Assembly (NCBI RefSeq): GCF_000981585.1
Contig: NZ_LN831776.1
Coordinates: 1,751,001 to 1,815,000, forward strand
Source of the DNA: Paenibacillus riograndensis SBR5
GTDB lineage: Bacteria; Bacillota; Bacilli; Paenibacillales; Paenibacillaceae
Reading direction: 5' to 3'
DNA length: 64,000 bases
Positions 8,708-17,203 of this stretch are shown here, in pieces. The notes beneath the pieces are model-generated. The model did no database searches. It saw only the letters and a list, made by a program, of their open reading frames with translations, and was not told the origin of the DNA. A program made the translations under genes and the position numbers. How positions within the stretch are numbered: the first letter of the stretch is position 1; every line of letters starts with the position of its first letter.

Positions 8708-9640
8708 CTAGTCCAGCATATACTCACGGTACTTGTTCTTGCGGGGGTTCAGTACGAAGAGAATGCCGCTGAGGTAGCCTGAAACGGCATTAAAGTTGCG
8801 CTTCAATGTCGATTTGCCGGTTAGATAAGTCAGCGTCCACAGCAGGGCGGCGTAATTTTTCACCGGGGCTTTGCGCAGATTCAGCAGATAATAATGGTTG
8901 ACGGCCGTGGCCCGCGCGACCCGGCCCGCCTTGTCGCGGGAGCTTGGAGACTCGTGGTGGGTAATCTTCATATCCGGATTGATCACTAGCTTGCCGTATT
9001 TGCTGGCCAGATGGCACATATAAATATCGTCAGCCACTGCATAGCTGGTCATCCAGGGATAAGGCTTCATGTCCTTCAGCGCCGAAGCACGGAAGGACAT
9101 ATTGCAGCCGTGGAAAAAATCCGTTTCAAAGGTATCCTCAGTCTCTCCCCAGAGCAGCAGAGAGCCTGCAAGTGTGCTGGCAGACAGCCGGCCTGGCGAA
9201 GCTGACATTTGGCAGGTCAGCATACCGAGCAGCTTGCCGGATCTGCTGCTGGACATGCCTTTGGCTATGCCCCCGACCCCGACGATTGACTTGTCCGCCG
9301 CGTAGGTATCCAGCATCCGGCGGATATACAGCGGATCATCCAGTTCGGCATCGTCGTCGAAGCTGAGCAGAATGTCTCCATCGATCAGTCCGAGTGCCTC
9401 ATACCGGGAGAGCCAGACACCGGGCTTGGTTTTGCGGTAATAACGCAGCTCCGCTTGAGGCATCCGGTTCAGCACTTTGCGGAAGTACTCCAGCACCTGC
9501 TCCTCAATATTGCCATCGTCCACAATCAGCAGCTCAATCGAGACATCTTCAAGATCGGTCTGCCTGCCGATAGACTCAATGCACAGCGTAAGATCCTTGA
9601 TCCGGTTGCGCGTGGGAATTACGATAGACACATCATGCAT
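8708..9640 (-). CDS. Family 2 glycosyltransferase
   Basis: The start is the ATG at 9640, eight bases after GGAAGGAG; a longer frame reaches 9751 but its extra 37 residues precede the domain. The 310-residue product opens with VSIVIPTRNR, the nucleotide-sugar binding start of GT-A enzymes, and has the acidic metal-binding stretch SFDDDAELDDP near residue 100 and the acceptor-side DDIYMCHLA later. It should transfer a sugar from a nucleotide donor to a cell-surface polymer or lipid. No membrane segment is obvious. The stop at 8708 is followed at once by tandem repeats that continue open in another frame, so the C-terminus may be altered by frameshift. Confidence 0.85.
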   Translation of the reverse strand: MHDVSIVIPTRNRIKDLTLCIESIGRQTDLEDVSIELLIVDDGNIEEQVLEYFRKVLNRMPQAELRYYRKTKPGVWLSRYEALGLIDGDILLSFDDDAELDDPLYIRRMLDTYAADKSIVGVGGIAKGMSSSRSGKLLGMLTCQMSASPGRLSASTLAGSLLLWGETEDTFETDFFHGCNMSFRASALKDMKPYPWMTSYAVADDIYMCHLASKYGKLVINPDMKITHHESPSSRDKAGRVARATAVNHYYLLNLRKAPVKNYAALLWTLTYLTGKSTLKRNFNAVSGYLSGILFVLNPRKNKYREYMLD

Positions 9641-9840
9641 GCCGCTGACTCCTTCCGGGACGCGCCTGGCGTCCGCTTTACCATAATATAATGCACCGAA
9701 ACTTCTTGTTGCTCTAAGTGTACCCCCCTTCAGGTAGGGCGTATATACCACTTTCGTTTACTTTTTTTTATAGCGTTTACGATTATAATGATTAGGAAAA
9801 TAGTTGCAGATTTTTTTAAGTAGTACGAACTATTTGGACC

Positions 9841-10034
9841 AAGCTTAATCTATGCTTCCGGGGCCAGTTTTGCGAAGCGGATCTAGGAAGCTTAAGCTAT
9901 CAAAACTTAAGTGTATGCTTCCGAAGTCAGTTTTTCGCAGCAGATGCAGGAAGTAGATGCTATCAAAACTTAAGTGTATGCTTCCGAAGTCAGTTTTGCG
10001 AAATGGATTCAGGAAGCTTAAGCTATCAAAACTT
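9841..10034 (+). repeat. Three tandem 63-bp repeats
   Basis: Fixed landmarks recur at exactly 63-base steps: TATGCTTCCG at 9851, 9914 and 9977, and CTATCAAAACTT at 9897, 9960 and 10023. Units 2 and 3 are nearly identical. Units 1 and 3 carry GCTTCC and GGAAGC as inverted arms and the palindrome AGCTTAAGCT. The array ends directly at the ribosome binding site of the glycosyltransferase gene at 10050, so if the promoter is upstream the repeats form its 5' untranslated region. A TATAAT at 9784-9789 is a possible -10. Confidence 0.9.
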
Positions 10035-10049
10035 TAAGGAGGAGACGTT

Positions 10050-11336
10050 ATGCATGTCGGGATTTTTATGCATACCAATTACTTTGAAGATTTCTTCGTA
10101 AAAGGCCTGGGTCTCAGTGAAGAGGAATATGTAAGTTCGTATCATAACGATTTTTCTTTCGACTATGCGCGTCTTTTACATACCAAAGGCATCCGCACCA
10201 CTATCTACAATTTCACCCGGGTCGGCGATGAGGTCCGCACTTACCGGCATGGCATTGTGGATTGCACCATTAAATTCATTCCTGTGGGCAGACTTTATAA
10301 ATCGTATTGCCTGATTCCGCTCTCCCACCGGACACCCATCGGCAAATTTATCTCCCAATATATATCCACCATTCAAAAGGATCTGGCCGGAATTTTGCGC
10401 GGGGACGGGGTCAGCCTGATTTATGCCCAGGAATATGCCTCCGGACGTTTTGAACGGCTGGCTTCGACGGCCAAGGAGCTGAACATTCCAATCATTGCCG
10501 CCTATCACGGGGGCAGCATACATAAATGGATAATGCCTATTAAGAAGCATACGCTGCACAAGGCTTCCTTTTTGACAACGCTTAACGAGGATGAACAGAA
10601 AAGCATGGTCAGCCACTTCCCGCATCTCGCGGAACGGATACGGCTGCTGCCCAATTTTGTGAATTCAGCGATTTTTTACAAGCGGGACAAGGAGCAGGCG
10701 CTGGCGGAGCTTGGGCTAGACCCGGAGAACAGATATTTGATTACGGTGGGCCGTTTATTCGAATACCAAAAGGGGCATTCCCTGCTGGTTCAAGCTGCGG
10801 AGCAGCTCAGGCATATTCCGGACCTGAAGATACTGATCGCCGGCGGCGGGCCGGATGAGCAGAGCCTAAGGGCGCTGATTAAGGAAAAAAATCTGGAGGA
10901 CCGCATAATTCTCCTCGGCACGATCCGCAACAAGGATGTTCTGGCCAGCTACTACAGTGTTTCCGAGCTGTTCGTGCTGCCTTCCCGGTATGAAGGGCTG
11001 CCGCTGGTCATCCTGGAAGCCGGGGCCTGCGGGCTGCCGACGGTTGCTTTTAATGTAATGGGGGTGCGCGGGCTGGTTCAGCATGGGGTAAGCGGCCTGC
11101 TCGCCGAAGGGCTGGAGCCGTCCGCACTGGCGGCCTCACTGGATACATTGCTCGGAAACCCGGAGCTGTGTGCGGAGATGGGGGAAGCTGCCCTGCAGAT
11201 CGTCCGCTCTGACTACTCAGAGGAGATTATCGGGGCACGGCTGTATAATCTGCTGCAGGAAAGCCTGGGACTCGATCCTTCGGCAGCCCAAATTGGCGGC
11301 GACAGCTTCGCACCGGAGCTGGGCACACCCGTGTAA
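10050..11336 (+). CDS. Family 4-type glycosyltransferase
   Basis: AAGGAGG lies six bases before the ATG. The 428-residue product has the two-domain GT-B form: an N-terminal acceptor domain beginning MHVGIFMHTNYFEDFF and a C-terminal donor domain with LITVGRLFEYQKGHSLL near residue 230, then LLGTIRNKDVLASYYSVSEL and the E-X7-E motif region PSRYEGLPLVILEAGACGLP near 315-335. Such enzymes transfer sugars from nucleotide sugars, commonly in exopolysaccharide or teichoic acid assembly. It is divergent from the GT2 gene at 8708-9640, and both may serve the same surface glycan; that link is inferred from position only. Confidence 0.9.
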   Translation: MHVGIFMHTNYFEDFFVKGLGLSEEEYVSSYHNDFSFDYARLLHTKGIRTTIYNFTRVGDEVRTYRHGIVDCTIKFIPVGRLYKSYCLIPLSHRTPIGKFISQYISTIQKDLAGILRGDGVSLIYAQEYASGRFERLASTAKELNIPIIAAYHGGSIHKWIMPIKKHTLHKASFLTTLNEDEQKSMVSHFPHLAERIRLLPNFVNSAIFYKRDKEQALAELGLDPENRYLITVGRLFEYQKGHSLLVQAAEQLRHIPDLKILIAGGGPDEQSLRALIKEKNLEDRIILLGTIRNKDVLASYYSVSELFVLPSRYEGLPLVILEAGACGLPTVAFNVMGVRGLVQHGVSGLLAEGLEPSALAASLDTLLGNPELCAEMGEAALQIVRSDYSEEIIGARLYNLLQESLGLDPSAAQIGGDSFAPELGTPV

Positions 11337-11536
11337 GCAGCTTGTGTGTATGGAGCAATTTCATGTATACAATCGAATGATCATGAGCATCATATGTCAC
11401 GCTCAATGATGGAGCTGTGAAAACCGCGGCGGAAGAAATATACTTGTAATTTTCAGTTTTTAACTATACAATTGTAAGTGATATATATTTATGTAAGTGA
11501 GATATGTTAAGTTACTAAGATTCAGGAGGAATCCCC

Positions 11537-12259
11537 ATGAGAATAGATGTATGGTCCGATAATGCCTGTCCATTCTGCTATATCGGCAAAAGACGGCTGG
11601 AGCACGCGCTGAGCCAGTTCGAAGGACAAGAGAAGGTAGAAGTGGTCTTCCGCAGCTTCCAGCTCGATCCCGGCGCACCGGTGCAGGCAACCCAGGATGT
11701 ATATGATATGCTGGCTGCCAAATACGGAATGACCCGTGAGAAAGCGATAGCCACGAATGCACAACTGGCAGAGCAAGCCAAAGGCGTGGGTCTGGAGTTC
11801 AACTTCGATACCGTGCAGAATACGAACACTTTTGACAGCCACCGTTTGAGCCATTTTGCTGCCGCCAAAGGCAAAGGCGCCGAGATGTCGGAGCGGCTGC
11901 TGTGTGCTTATTTTACCGATGGGCATAATCTGGCAGACCGTGAGGAGCTGGTTTCTCTGGCTGCCGAGGTTGGGCTGGATGCCGCAGAAGCTGCAGCGAT
12001 GCTGGAAACAGACGCCTACGCGGATGCAGTGGACACCGATATTGCGGAAGCACAGCGGCTGAATATCACGGGCGTACCGTTCTTCGTATTCAATAATAAA
12101 TATGCCGTATCAGGCGCTCAGCCGGGTCCGGTCTTCTCTGAGGTGCTGGATACCGTCTGGGCTGAAGAGAAGAATATACCTGAGCTTCAGGTGATCGGAC
12201 AACCTAAGTCCAAGGCCCCGGATGCCGAAGGCTGCGACGACGGCTCCTGCAGCATCTGA
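11537..12259 (+). CDS. DsbA-family oxidoreductase (FrnE-like)
   Basis: The 240-residue product starts MRIDVWSDNACPFCYIGKRR, placing the CPFC redox motif near residue 11 in a thioredoxin fold, with the cis-proline region GVPFFVF near residue 178 and a helical insertion between them, as in FrnE/2-hydroxychromene-2-carboxylate isomerase-like proteins. No signal peptide is visible, so it should work in the cytoplasm, probably as a thiol-disulfide oxidoreductase. The tail CDDGSCSI adds two more cysteines, which may take part in redox exchange. A GGAGG site precedes the ATG. Direct repeats of the form TGTAAGTGA near 11475 and 11495 in the upstream region might bind a regulator. Confidence 0.9.
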   Translation: MRIDVWSDNACPFCYIGKRRLEHALSQFEGQEKVEVVFRSFQLDPGAPVQATQDVYDMLAAKYGMTREKAIATNAQLAEQAKGVGLEFNFDTVQNTNTFDSHRLSHFAAAKGKGAEMSERLLCAYFTDGHNLADREELVSLAAEVGLDAAEAAAMLETDAYADAVDTDIAEAQRLNITGVPFFVFNNKYAVSGAQPGPVFSEVLDTVWAEEKNIPELQVIGQPKSKAPDAEGCDDGSCSI

Positions 12260-12331
12260 CAGGCAGATGCCCGGCCTGGGGCAGCCTGCCCGGACCCTTG
12301 GCTGATTGGCACAGCCTGAATGCAGCGCACC

Positions 12332-12375
12332 AAAGCCCCCTGCCGTTAGTGAATGCTAACGGCAGGGGGCTTTTT
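12332..12375. terminator. Strong bidirectional terminator
   Basis: An 18-bp perfect stem (12332-12349 with 12356-12373) around a TGAATG loop, flanked by AAA on the left and TTTTT on the right. It separates the DsbA-family gene from the converging oleate hydratase gene. Confidence 0.9.
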
Positions 12376-12416
12376 CTAATGCTGCTGGATGTTATTCGGA
12401 ACCTGGAGCAGCAGGC

Positions 12417-13997
12417 TTATCTGAACGAAGTCACAAAGCTTGAGAACAACGTCCGCACATCATATTGGTACTGGTTGATCGGCTCCACAGGGCGGTTCAC
12501 ACCCATCAGCGTGTACACGGCAATTCTGGCTGCCCGGACGGAATATTCCTCGGTGAACACGACGTCATCCGGGATTTCGCAGAATTGGCTGATAAAAGCC
12601 AGGTTGGTGGAGCCTTCGGGAACCACCTTCGGCCGGTCGCTGTTCAGTCTCGGCATGAACTGGGCGGTAATGTATGGCATCATGCAAGGGATACAGTTGG
12701 CGGTAGCCATGATCTCTTTCTTATGCGCTTCGAAATGAAGGTGGCCGATCAGCTCCTGCATGATTTCTTCCCCGGTACAGTCGCACATTCTTTTCTTCAC
12801 GAAGTCGCCGACCTTGTCCGGGTACAGCCCATAACCCCAGAATACCTTGACATGCTCCGGCTGATTGCGGAAATGCGGCTGGAAGGCCAGCACCACAGAC
12901 ATGAACCAACTGGAATCCTTGAAGGTGACGAGCGCGCCTGTGCCGGCCCGGTTGCGTGTGAATTTTTCCATAAGATCAAAGAATACCGAGTCCTGGAAGG
13001 TGACGGTGAAGGATTCCCACTTCGAGCCGTCCACATGATCGTCAAAGGAGGAAGGGTTGCCGAGGCCCGGTTTTTTGGCGGCGATATTCTCCCACAGCTT
13101 CCAGGAGCTTCCCTTACCGTTCAGGCGCGGAGCGGTTGTCATCGAACCGAGGCTGGAGCCTTCGGTCATGGAGCCGTTCGTAACGATCACGCGGTCCCCT
13201 TCAGCAATCTCAATGACATCGGGAACGCCCTGCCGCAGCACATGCATCTTCGTAACTGTAATGCCGTCGCCGTCTTTGAAATCCAGATCGGTGACGGTGC
13301 ATTTCAGAGTGAAGTCTACGCCGAAAGGCTCCAGATATTTGTGCAGCGGCAGAATAATCGAATCATATTGGTTATAGGGGGTACGGGTAACCCCCTCAAG
13401 CGTTTGAATACGCGGAAATTCATGCATGAAGCGGAGCATATATCTTTTGAATTCAACCGCACTGTGCCAAGGCTGGAAGGCAAAGGTCGTTGCCCACATA
13501 TACCAGAAATTCGTCTGGAAAAAGTGCGGAGCGAACCAGTCGTTGATCCGTGCTTTGCCCATTTTATCCTCAGGAGTAATAATCAGCTTGCCCATGGCCA
13601 GACGGTCGGCCATATCGAAGCCCATCGACAGCACGTCTTCGACTTCACCGTTCTTGTTGATCAGGCGGGCATTGGCATGTGTGGGATTGGCGTCATCGAA
13701 GGCGGTAATTTCCTCCCGCACCGATTGCCCCGGATGGTCGATTGAAGGAATGGTGCTCAGCAGCTCCCACAGGTTCTCGTAGGCCTCATCGTTCAGCATC
13801 CGGCCGCCCCGGATGACATAACCTTGTTCACTGTTGCCCGCGCCGTCATTGCTGCCGCCGAGGATCTTCATCTCTTCAATAATGTGAATGTTCTGTCCGG
13901 GAAAGTCACAGTCTCTGACGAGATAGGCTGCACCTGCAAGAGATGCAATACCGCCGCCGACAAAATAAACCTGGCTGTTACCGTACTCTTTTTTCAC
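12417..13997 (-). CDS. ohyA: Oleate hydratase (MCRA family)
   Basis: The protein has an N-terminal FAD-binding Rossmann motif, VYFVGGGIASLAGAAYLVRD, followed by HIIEEMKILGGSNDGAG and YVIRGGRMLNDEAYE, the signature of the myosin-cross-reactive antigen family. These enzymes add water across the cis-9 double bond of oleate and related fatty acids, giving 10-hydroxy fatty acids, and detoxify host or environmental unsaturated fatty acids. I choose the GTG at 13997 because GGAGG lies eight bases before it, giving 526 residues. The frame stays open to a TTG at 14114, but no ribosome binding site supports that start or the ATG at 14012. The TetR gene upstream on the same strand is the probable regulator. 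Confidence 0.92.
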   Translation of the reverse strand: MKKEYGNSQVYFVGGGIASLAGAAYLVRDCDFPGQNIHIIEEMKILGGSNDGAGNSEQGYVIRGGRMLNDEAYENLWELLSTIPSIDHPGQSVREEITAFDDANPTHANARLINKNGEVEDVLSMGFDMADRLAMGKLIITPEDKMGKARINDWFAPHFFQTNFWYMWATTFAFQPWHSAVEFKRYMLRFMHEFPRIQTLEGVTRTPYNQYDSIILPLHKYLEPFGVDFTLKCTVTDLDFKDGDGITVTKMHVLRQGVPDVIEIAEGDRVIVTNGSMTEGSSLGSMTTAPRLNGKGSSWKLWENIAAKKPGLGNPSSFDDHVDGSKWESFTVTFQDSVFFDLMEKFTRNRAGTGALVTFKDSSWFMSVVLAFQPHFRNQPEHVKVFWGYGLYPDKVGDFVKKRMCDCTGEEIMQELIGHLHFEAHKKEIMATANCIPCMMPYITAQFMPRLNSDRPKVVPEGSTNLAFISQFCEIPDDVVFTEEYSVRAARIAVYTLMGVNRPVEPINQYQYDVRTLFSSFVTSFR

Positions 13998-14179
13998 TCG
14001 TGTCGCCTCCATAGGGTTGCTGTTTGATGTTGCTGTCCCTAATGTAAACCAAGGCTTGCGTACAGGGTATGGCCAATAGTCTGCGAGTGTATGAATTTTG
14101 GTCACTTGGAGCAAAGTGTAAGGTTTTCCGACAACGGCTGAAGGCCGGAGAAGCCAAAAAGCCGCCGAACCCGAAACGG

Positions 14180-14749
14180 TTACGACAGCTTTTTCTCGTA
14201 TTGATGCAGCGCTTTGGCAAAATTCCCTTCAATCAGCACACTGAGCTTGCCGATAATCACCTTCGGATCATCTTTCATGCCGCCGCGCATCCAGTGGATC
14301 ACAAGGCCCGTAAAAGCCAGCGTATAAAAATTGGCGATAAACCGCTTATCCTCGGCGTCAACCTCCATCCCGCCCGCGAGCTCTTGAATCACACCCATGA
14401 TCAGATCGTTCGTCACTTCATACAGATACGCATCCAGATGCGTCCTGCCCAGGGAGTCCAGCGTATTGTTGCAAAAGGCCTTGTTGGCTTCGATGTAGCA
14501 AAAAATCCGGTAAAACCCGCCCGTCCACGTATTGTAGCTGCGATATTGGGCGATGCTCTCCAACGCTTCCGTCTGGTAAATCCAGCCGAGCAGCTCAAAA
14601 ATATCCTGGAAATGATAATAGAACGTCTGACGGTTGAGCCCGCAATCGTCCACCAGATGCTTGACTGAAATTTTGTTCAGCGGTACGTGCTCCATCAGGG
14701 TCTTCAGGGAATGGGCGAGGGCTTTTTTGGTCAAAAGGGAATTGGACAC
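14180..14749 (-). CDS. TetR-family regulator (DhaS-like)
   Basis: The 189-residue protein starts at a GTG preceded by GAGGTGG. Its helix-turn-helix (about residues 10-50) includes KISVKHLVDDCGLNRQTFYYHF, and the C-terminal part resembles the TetR_C_8 group named after DhaS, with GLVIHWMRGGMKDDP near the end. The oleate hydratase gene starts about 180 bases after its stop on the same strand, so a fatty-acid-responsive regulator of ohyA is a reasonable inference. A small inverted repeat (CACTT/AAGTG, 14103-14118) between the two genes is a possible operator. Confidence 0.88.
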   Translation of the reverse strand: MSNSLLTKKALAHSLKTLMEHVPLNKISVKHLVDDCGLNRQTFYYHFQDIFELLGWIYQTEALESIAQYRSYNTWTGGFYRIFCYIEANKAFCNNTLDSLGRTHLDAYLYEVTNDLIMGVIQELAGGMEVDAEDKRFIANFYTLAFTGLVIHWMRGGMKDDPKVIIGKLSVLIEGNFAKALHQYEKKLS

Positions 14750-14808
14750 GGGTTATCCACCTCATTATATGATGCTGGTGACATTGAATTGATACCGCGT
14801 AATTGGTC

Positions 14809-15204
14809 CTAGAGCTTGCGCCGGTGTCTGATCAGCCACAAGATGCCTTCTGCGAGCAGCCCGGCTGCAAATCCGCCCAGTGCAAACATTACAAACATGA
14901 GAAAGCCTGCAAGATCCTCCCAGCCGGACATTTCCCGGTACGTATAGGCCATCATAAGCCCCAGTCCGGCCAGAATGCCGGCTGTAGTGATCAGCCAGAC
15001 CAGCCGTGCGCCCAGCCAGCCAAAGCCGTTTACAACTATAGATGCACCAAGCGCAAGAGCGGCATACCTGGCAAGAAGGAGGGGGCTGAAATCTTTGTGC
15101 AGCAAAACAAAACGGTCCAGCAACAGCAGCAGCCAGAGAACAAGCGCATACACAGGAATCCAGAGGGACCAGCGTTTGCTTTTGGCGGTTGGCAGGAAGC
15201 CCAT
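14809..15204 (-). CDS. Unknown four-helix membrane protein
   Basis: The 131-residue product has four hydrophobic segments (about residues 14-32, 43-62, 66-84 and 100-122) and a basic end RHRRKL, so it is an integral membrane protein. I recognise no family. GGGGTGAAG precedes the ATG. It starts 21 bases after the stop of the gene at 15226-15744 on the same strand, so the two form a likely operon. Function unknown. Confidence 0.7.
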   Translation of the reverse strand: MGFLPTAKSKRWSLWIPVYALVLWLLLLLDRFVLLHKDFSPLLLARYAALALGASIVVNGFGWLGARLVWLITTAGILAGLGLMMAYTYREMSGWEDLAGFLMFVMFALGGFAAGLLAEGILWLIRHRRKL

Positions 15205-15225
15205 GAACTCTTCACCCCGTTATCG

Positions 15226-15744
15226 TTAGTAGATGTCCTCCAATTCCTCCGCGCTCTGCACAAGAAACTCCAGAAGATGGGGAATATCCTCCATTTGCTC
15301 TTCGGTAATTTGCCTGTTGAACTTCAGTTCAATGCAGTTGTTGCAGGTGCCGTCTTCCTGGCCGTACCGGTAAGTGAGGGATTGAACGGGCTGGACATCC
15401 GGCCCCCAGATCGAACTGAGAATCCGCTGGGCTGCTGCACACTGGACGTTCACATTCCGGATTTCCATATAAAAGCGCAATACAAGGCCGCAGCCGGGAT
15501 CGCTGCCGGGAGTTTCCAGAATTTCGTCGCTAAGCTCCTTCACCGAGGACAGCAGAACCACCTGGGACGTCACATTTTGGCTGCCGGCCAGTCTGAAGGA
15601 CAAGCTGAACTCGCGGGACATCAGCGCCAGATTCAGCAGATCGGCACGGTCCGTCACGATAAGAATTCCATCCAGGTTATCGTAATCGTAAATCTGGTTT
15701 TCAAAGGCAATTTTGATGTTGTCAAATACAGTGGGATGGAACAA
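15226..15744 (-). CDS. Unknown cytoplasmic protein
   Basis: A protein of about 172 residues of unrecognised family, acidic, without membrane segments. It contains two neighbouring cysteines in TCNNC near residue 140 and further single cysteines, but no obvious metal site pattern. Two starts are possible: GTG at 15753, which overlaps the AAGAAGG site, and TTG at 15744, six bases after AAGGTG, which I prefer. It is followed closely by a small membrane protein gene on the same strand. No function can be given. Confidence 0.65.
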   Translation of the reverse strand: MFHPTVFDNIKIAFENQIYDYDNLDGILIVTDRADLLNLALMSREFSLSFRLAGSQNVTSQVVLLSSVKELSDEILETPGSDPGCGLVLRFYMEIRNVNVQCAAAQRILSSIWGPDVQPVQSLTYRYGQEDGTCNNCIELKFNRQITEEQMEDIPHLLEFLVQSAEELEDIY

Positions 15745-15839
15745 GAACCGCACCTTCTTACGTTTCTCTATATTGTATCATGACGCAAATTATAGTGAAA
15801 ATGTTGCCGGTCATGTTTCCCCTGCCTGAATTATTGAGC

Positions 15840-16865
15840 TCAGTTCGAAGGTGCCGGAGCAGAGTATTTCAGGAATGTCTTGGGGATGGCGCTCTCAAAG
15901 GTAAGCAGTTCCCCGGAGGACGGATGTACGAAGGAGAGCAGGCGGGCATGCAGTCCGAGCCGCCCGACAGCTTTTGTCTCCGCACCATACTTCTTGTCCC
16001 CGACAATGGGATGTCCGATATCGGACATGTGCACGCGGATCTGATTCTTGCGTCCGGTTTCCAGGTGCACCTCCAGCAAAGAGAAGTGGCGGTTGCCCTG
16101 AATGAGCTTATAGTGGGTCACGGCATGAAGGCCGTCCCCTTCATGGGGACTGGAATACATTTTGAGCGTCGAGGTTTCCTTCAGCCAGGAGCTGATGGTT
16201 CCCTCCGGTTTTTTGACCACGCCTTCCACCAATGCCACATAGGAGCGTTCCTTTACCGTTTCTTTCCATGTATTCTGCAGCGTCTGCTGCAGCTGTTCGC
16301 TTTTGGCAAACATCATCACGCCGGAAGTATCGCGGTCCAGTCTGTGCACCACAAAGACACGGTTATGGGGATTGCTCTGGCGGACATGCTCCATCAGCTG
16401 GCGGTAGGCAGTCAGCTCATTGTCTTCACCGGTGGCGATGGAGAGCAGTCCGGCTTCCTTTTGAATCACAATCAGATCATCGTCCTCATAAACAATGGTC
16501 AGTCCGGTCATTTCCTTCGCCTGGACCGGTTTTTCAAGATCAATGGTTACGGTCTGGCCGGGATGCAGCTGGAAATTATGCTTGGTTACGGCTTTGCCGT
16601 TTACCGACACCTGCCCGCGGGAGAGCATGGATTTGATGGAATTGCGTCCGCGGCTTGTAATAGTCTTCAGCAAAAAAGCCAGCAGCTCGGCAGGCTCCGC
16701 TACCGTATATGATTTAACCGGCGATGCTGCTTTGGCTGCTGCTCCCGGCTTGCCGCTCGCTTTGCCATTTGGGACTCTTGTGCCGGGCTTGAGCTGGGCT
16801 TTGGCCTTCACTCCCGGCCTTACGCCGCGTTTGGAACCCTCTTTTGGATGTCGTCTTGTATTCAT
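15840..16865 (-). CDS. RluA-family pseudouridine synthase
   Basis: The 341-residue protein has a basic, Ala/Lys-rich N-terminal extension of about 55 residues, an S4 RNA-binding domain (about residues 60-120, SMLSRGQVSVNGKAVTKHN) and a catalytic domain with HRLDRDTSGVMMFAKS near residue 170, where the aspartate of RLD is the catalytic nucleophile. It converts uridine to pseudouridine in rRNA or tRNA; the exact position cannot be told from sequence. GGAG lies nine bases before the ATG. The N-terminal extension may aid RNA binding. It is a single-gene unit downstream of the germination operon on the same strand. Confidence 0.92.
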   Translation of the reverse strand: MNTRRHPKEGSKRGVRPGVKAKAQLKPGTRVPNGKASGKPGAAAKAASPVKSYTVAEPAELLAFLLKTITSRGRNSIKSMLSRGQVSVNGKAVTKHNFQLHPGQTVTIDLEKPVQAKEMTGLTIVYEDDDLIVIQKEAGLLSIATGEDNELTAYRQLMEHVRQSNPHNRVFVVHRLDRDTSGVMMFAKSEQLQQTLQNTWKETVKERSYVALVEGVVKKPEGTISSWLKETSTLKMYSSPHEGDGLHAVTHYKLIQGNRHFSLLEVHLETGRKNQIRVHMSDIGHPIVGDKKYGAETKAVGRLGLHARLLSFVHPSSGELLTFESAIPKTFLKYSAPAPSN

Positions 16866-16966
16866 GGAAGCATTCTCCGTCCTCTAATAATGTACTCCTC
16901 AATATACCATGAGCGGTAAAGAAATACTACGAAAGAGCCCGGAAGGGGGAGGAGGTGGCTGGTCAG

Positions 16967-17152
16967 CTATAACAAGATAAGCCGCCAGACGATGAACAGC
17001 AAGGATACACCCGCGCAGCCCCATCCCAGTGCAGAGGCGTATTTCCTTTCGCGAACCCATCCGCTGGACTTATAGATCGCCCGGTCCACTGTGAGCAGCA
17101 TCAGTGCGGAAAATATGGTGATCGCAGCAGTATAGGTAACTAGGTGCATCAT
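16967..17152 (-). CDS. CLC_0170-family small membrane protein
   Basis: The ATG at 17152 is preceded by GGGGAG at a six-base spacing; an ATG at 17176 has no ribosome binding site. The 61-residue product has two hydrophobic helices separated by a basic loop with RERKYASALGW, the pattern of the small CLC_0170-type proteins found beside gerA operons in clostridia and bacilli. It lies about 50 bases after the GerC gene and probably forms the fourth gene of that operon, with a role in the spore germinant receptor that is still unclear. Confidence 0.7.
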   Translation of the reverse strand: MMHLVTYTAAITIFSALMLLTVDRAIYKSSGWVRERKYASALGWGCAGVSLLFIVWRLILL

Positions 17153-17203
17153 GAGCTTCTCCCCGTTTCCATCCATTTGCGCGGCTAAACCGCTTATAGA
17201 TTC

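Noticed and set aside
9841..10034. CRISPR or attachment site
   Set aside because: The whole 63-bp unit repeats with no variable spacer, and no integrase is present.
12465..13745. 426-residue frame opposite the oleate hydratase gene
   Set aside because: It is antisense to a well-supported enzyme and shows no domain; the oleate hydratase frame has clear motifs and a ribosome binding site.
14803..15783. 326-residue plus-strand frame opposite two small genes
   Set aside because: Low-complexity sequence with no domain. The minus-strand frames have better starts and a membrane protein pattern.
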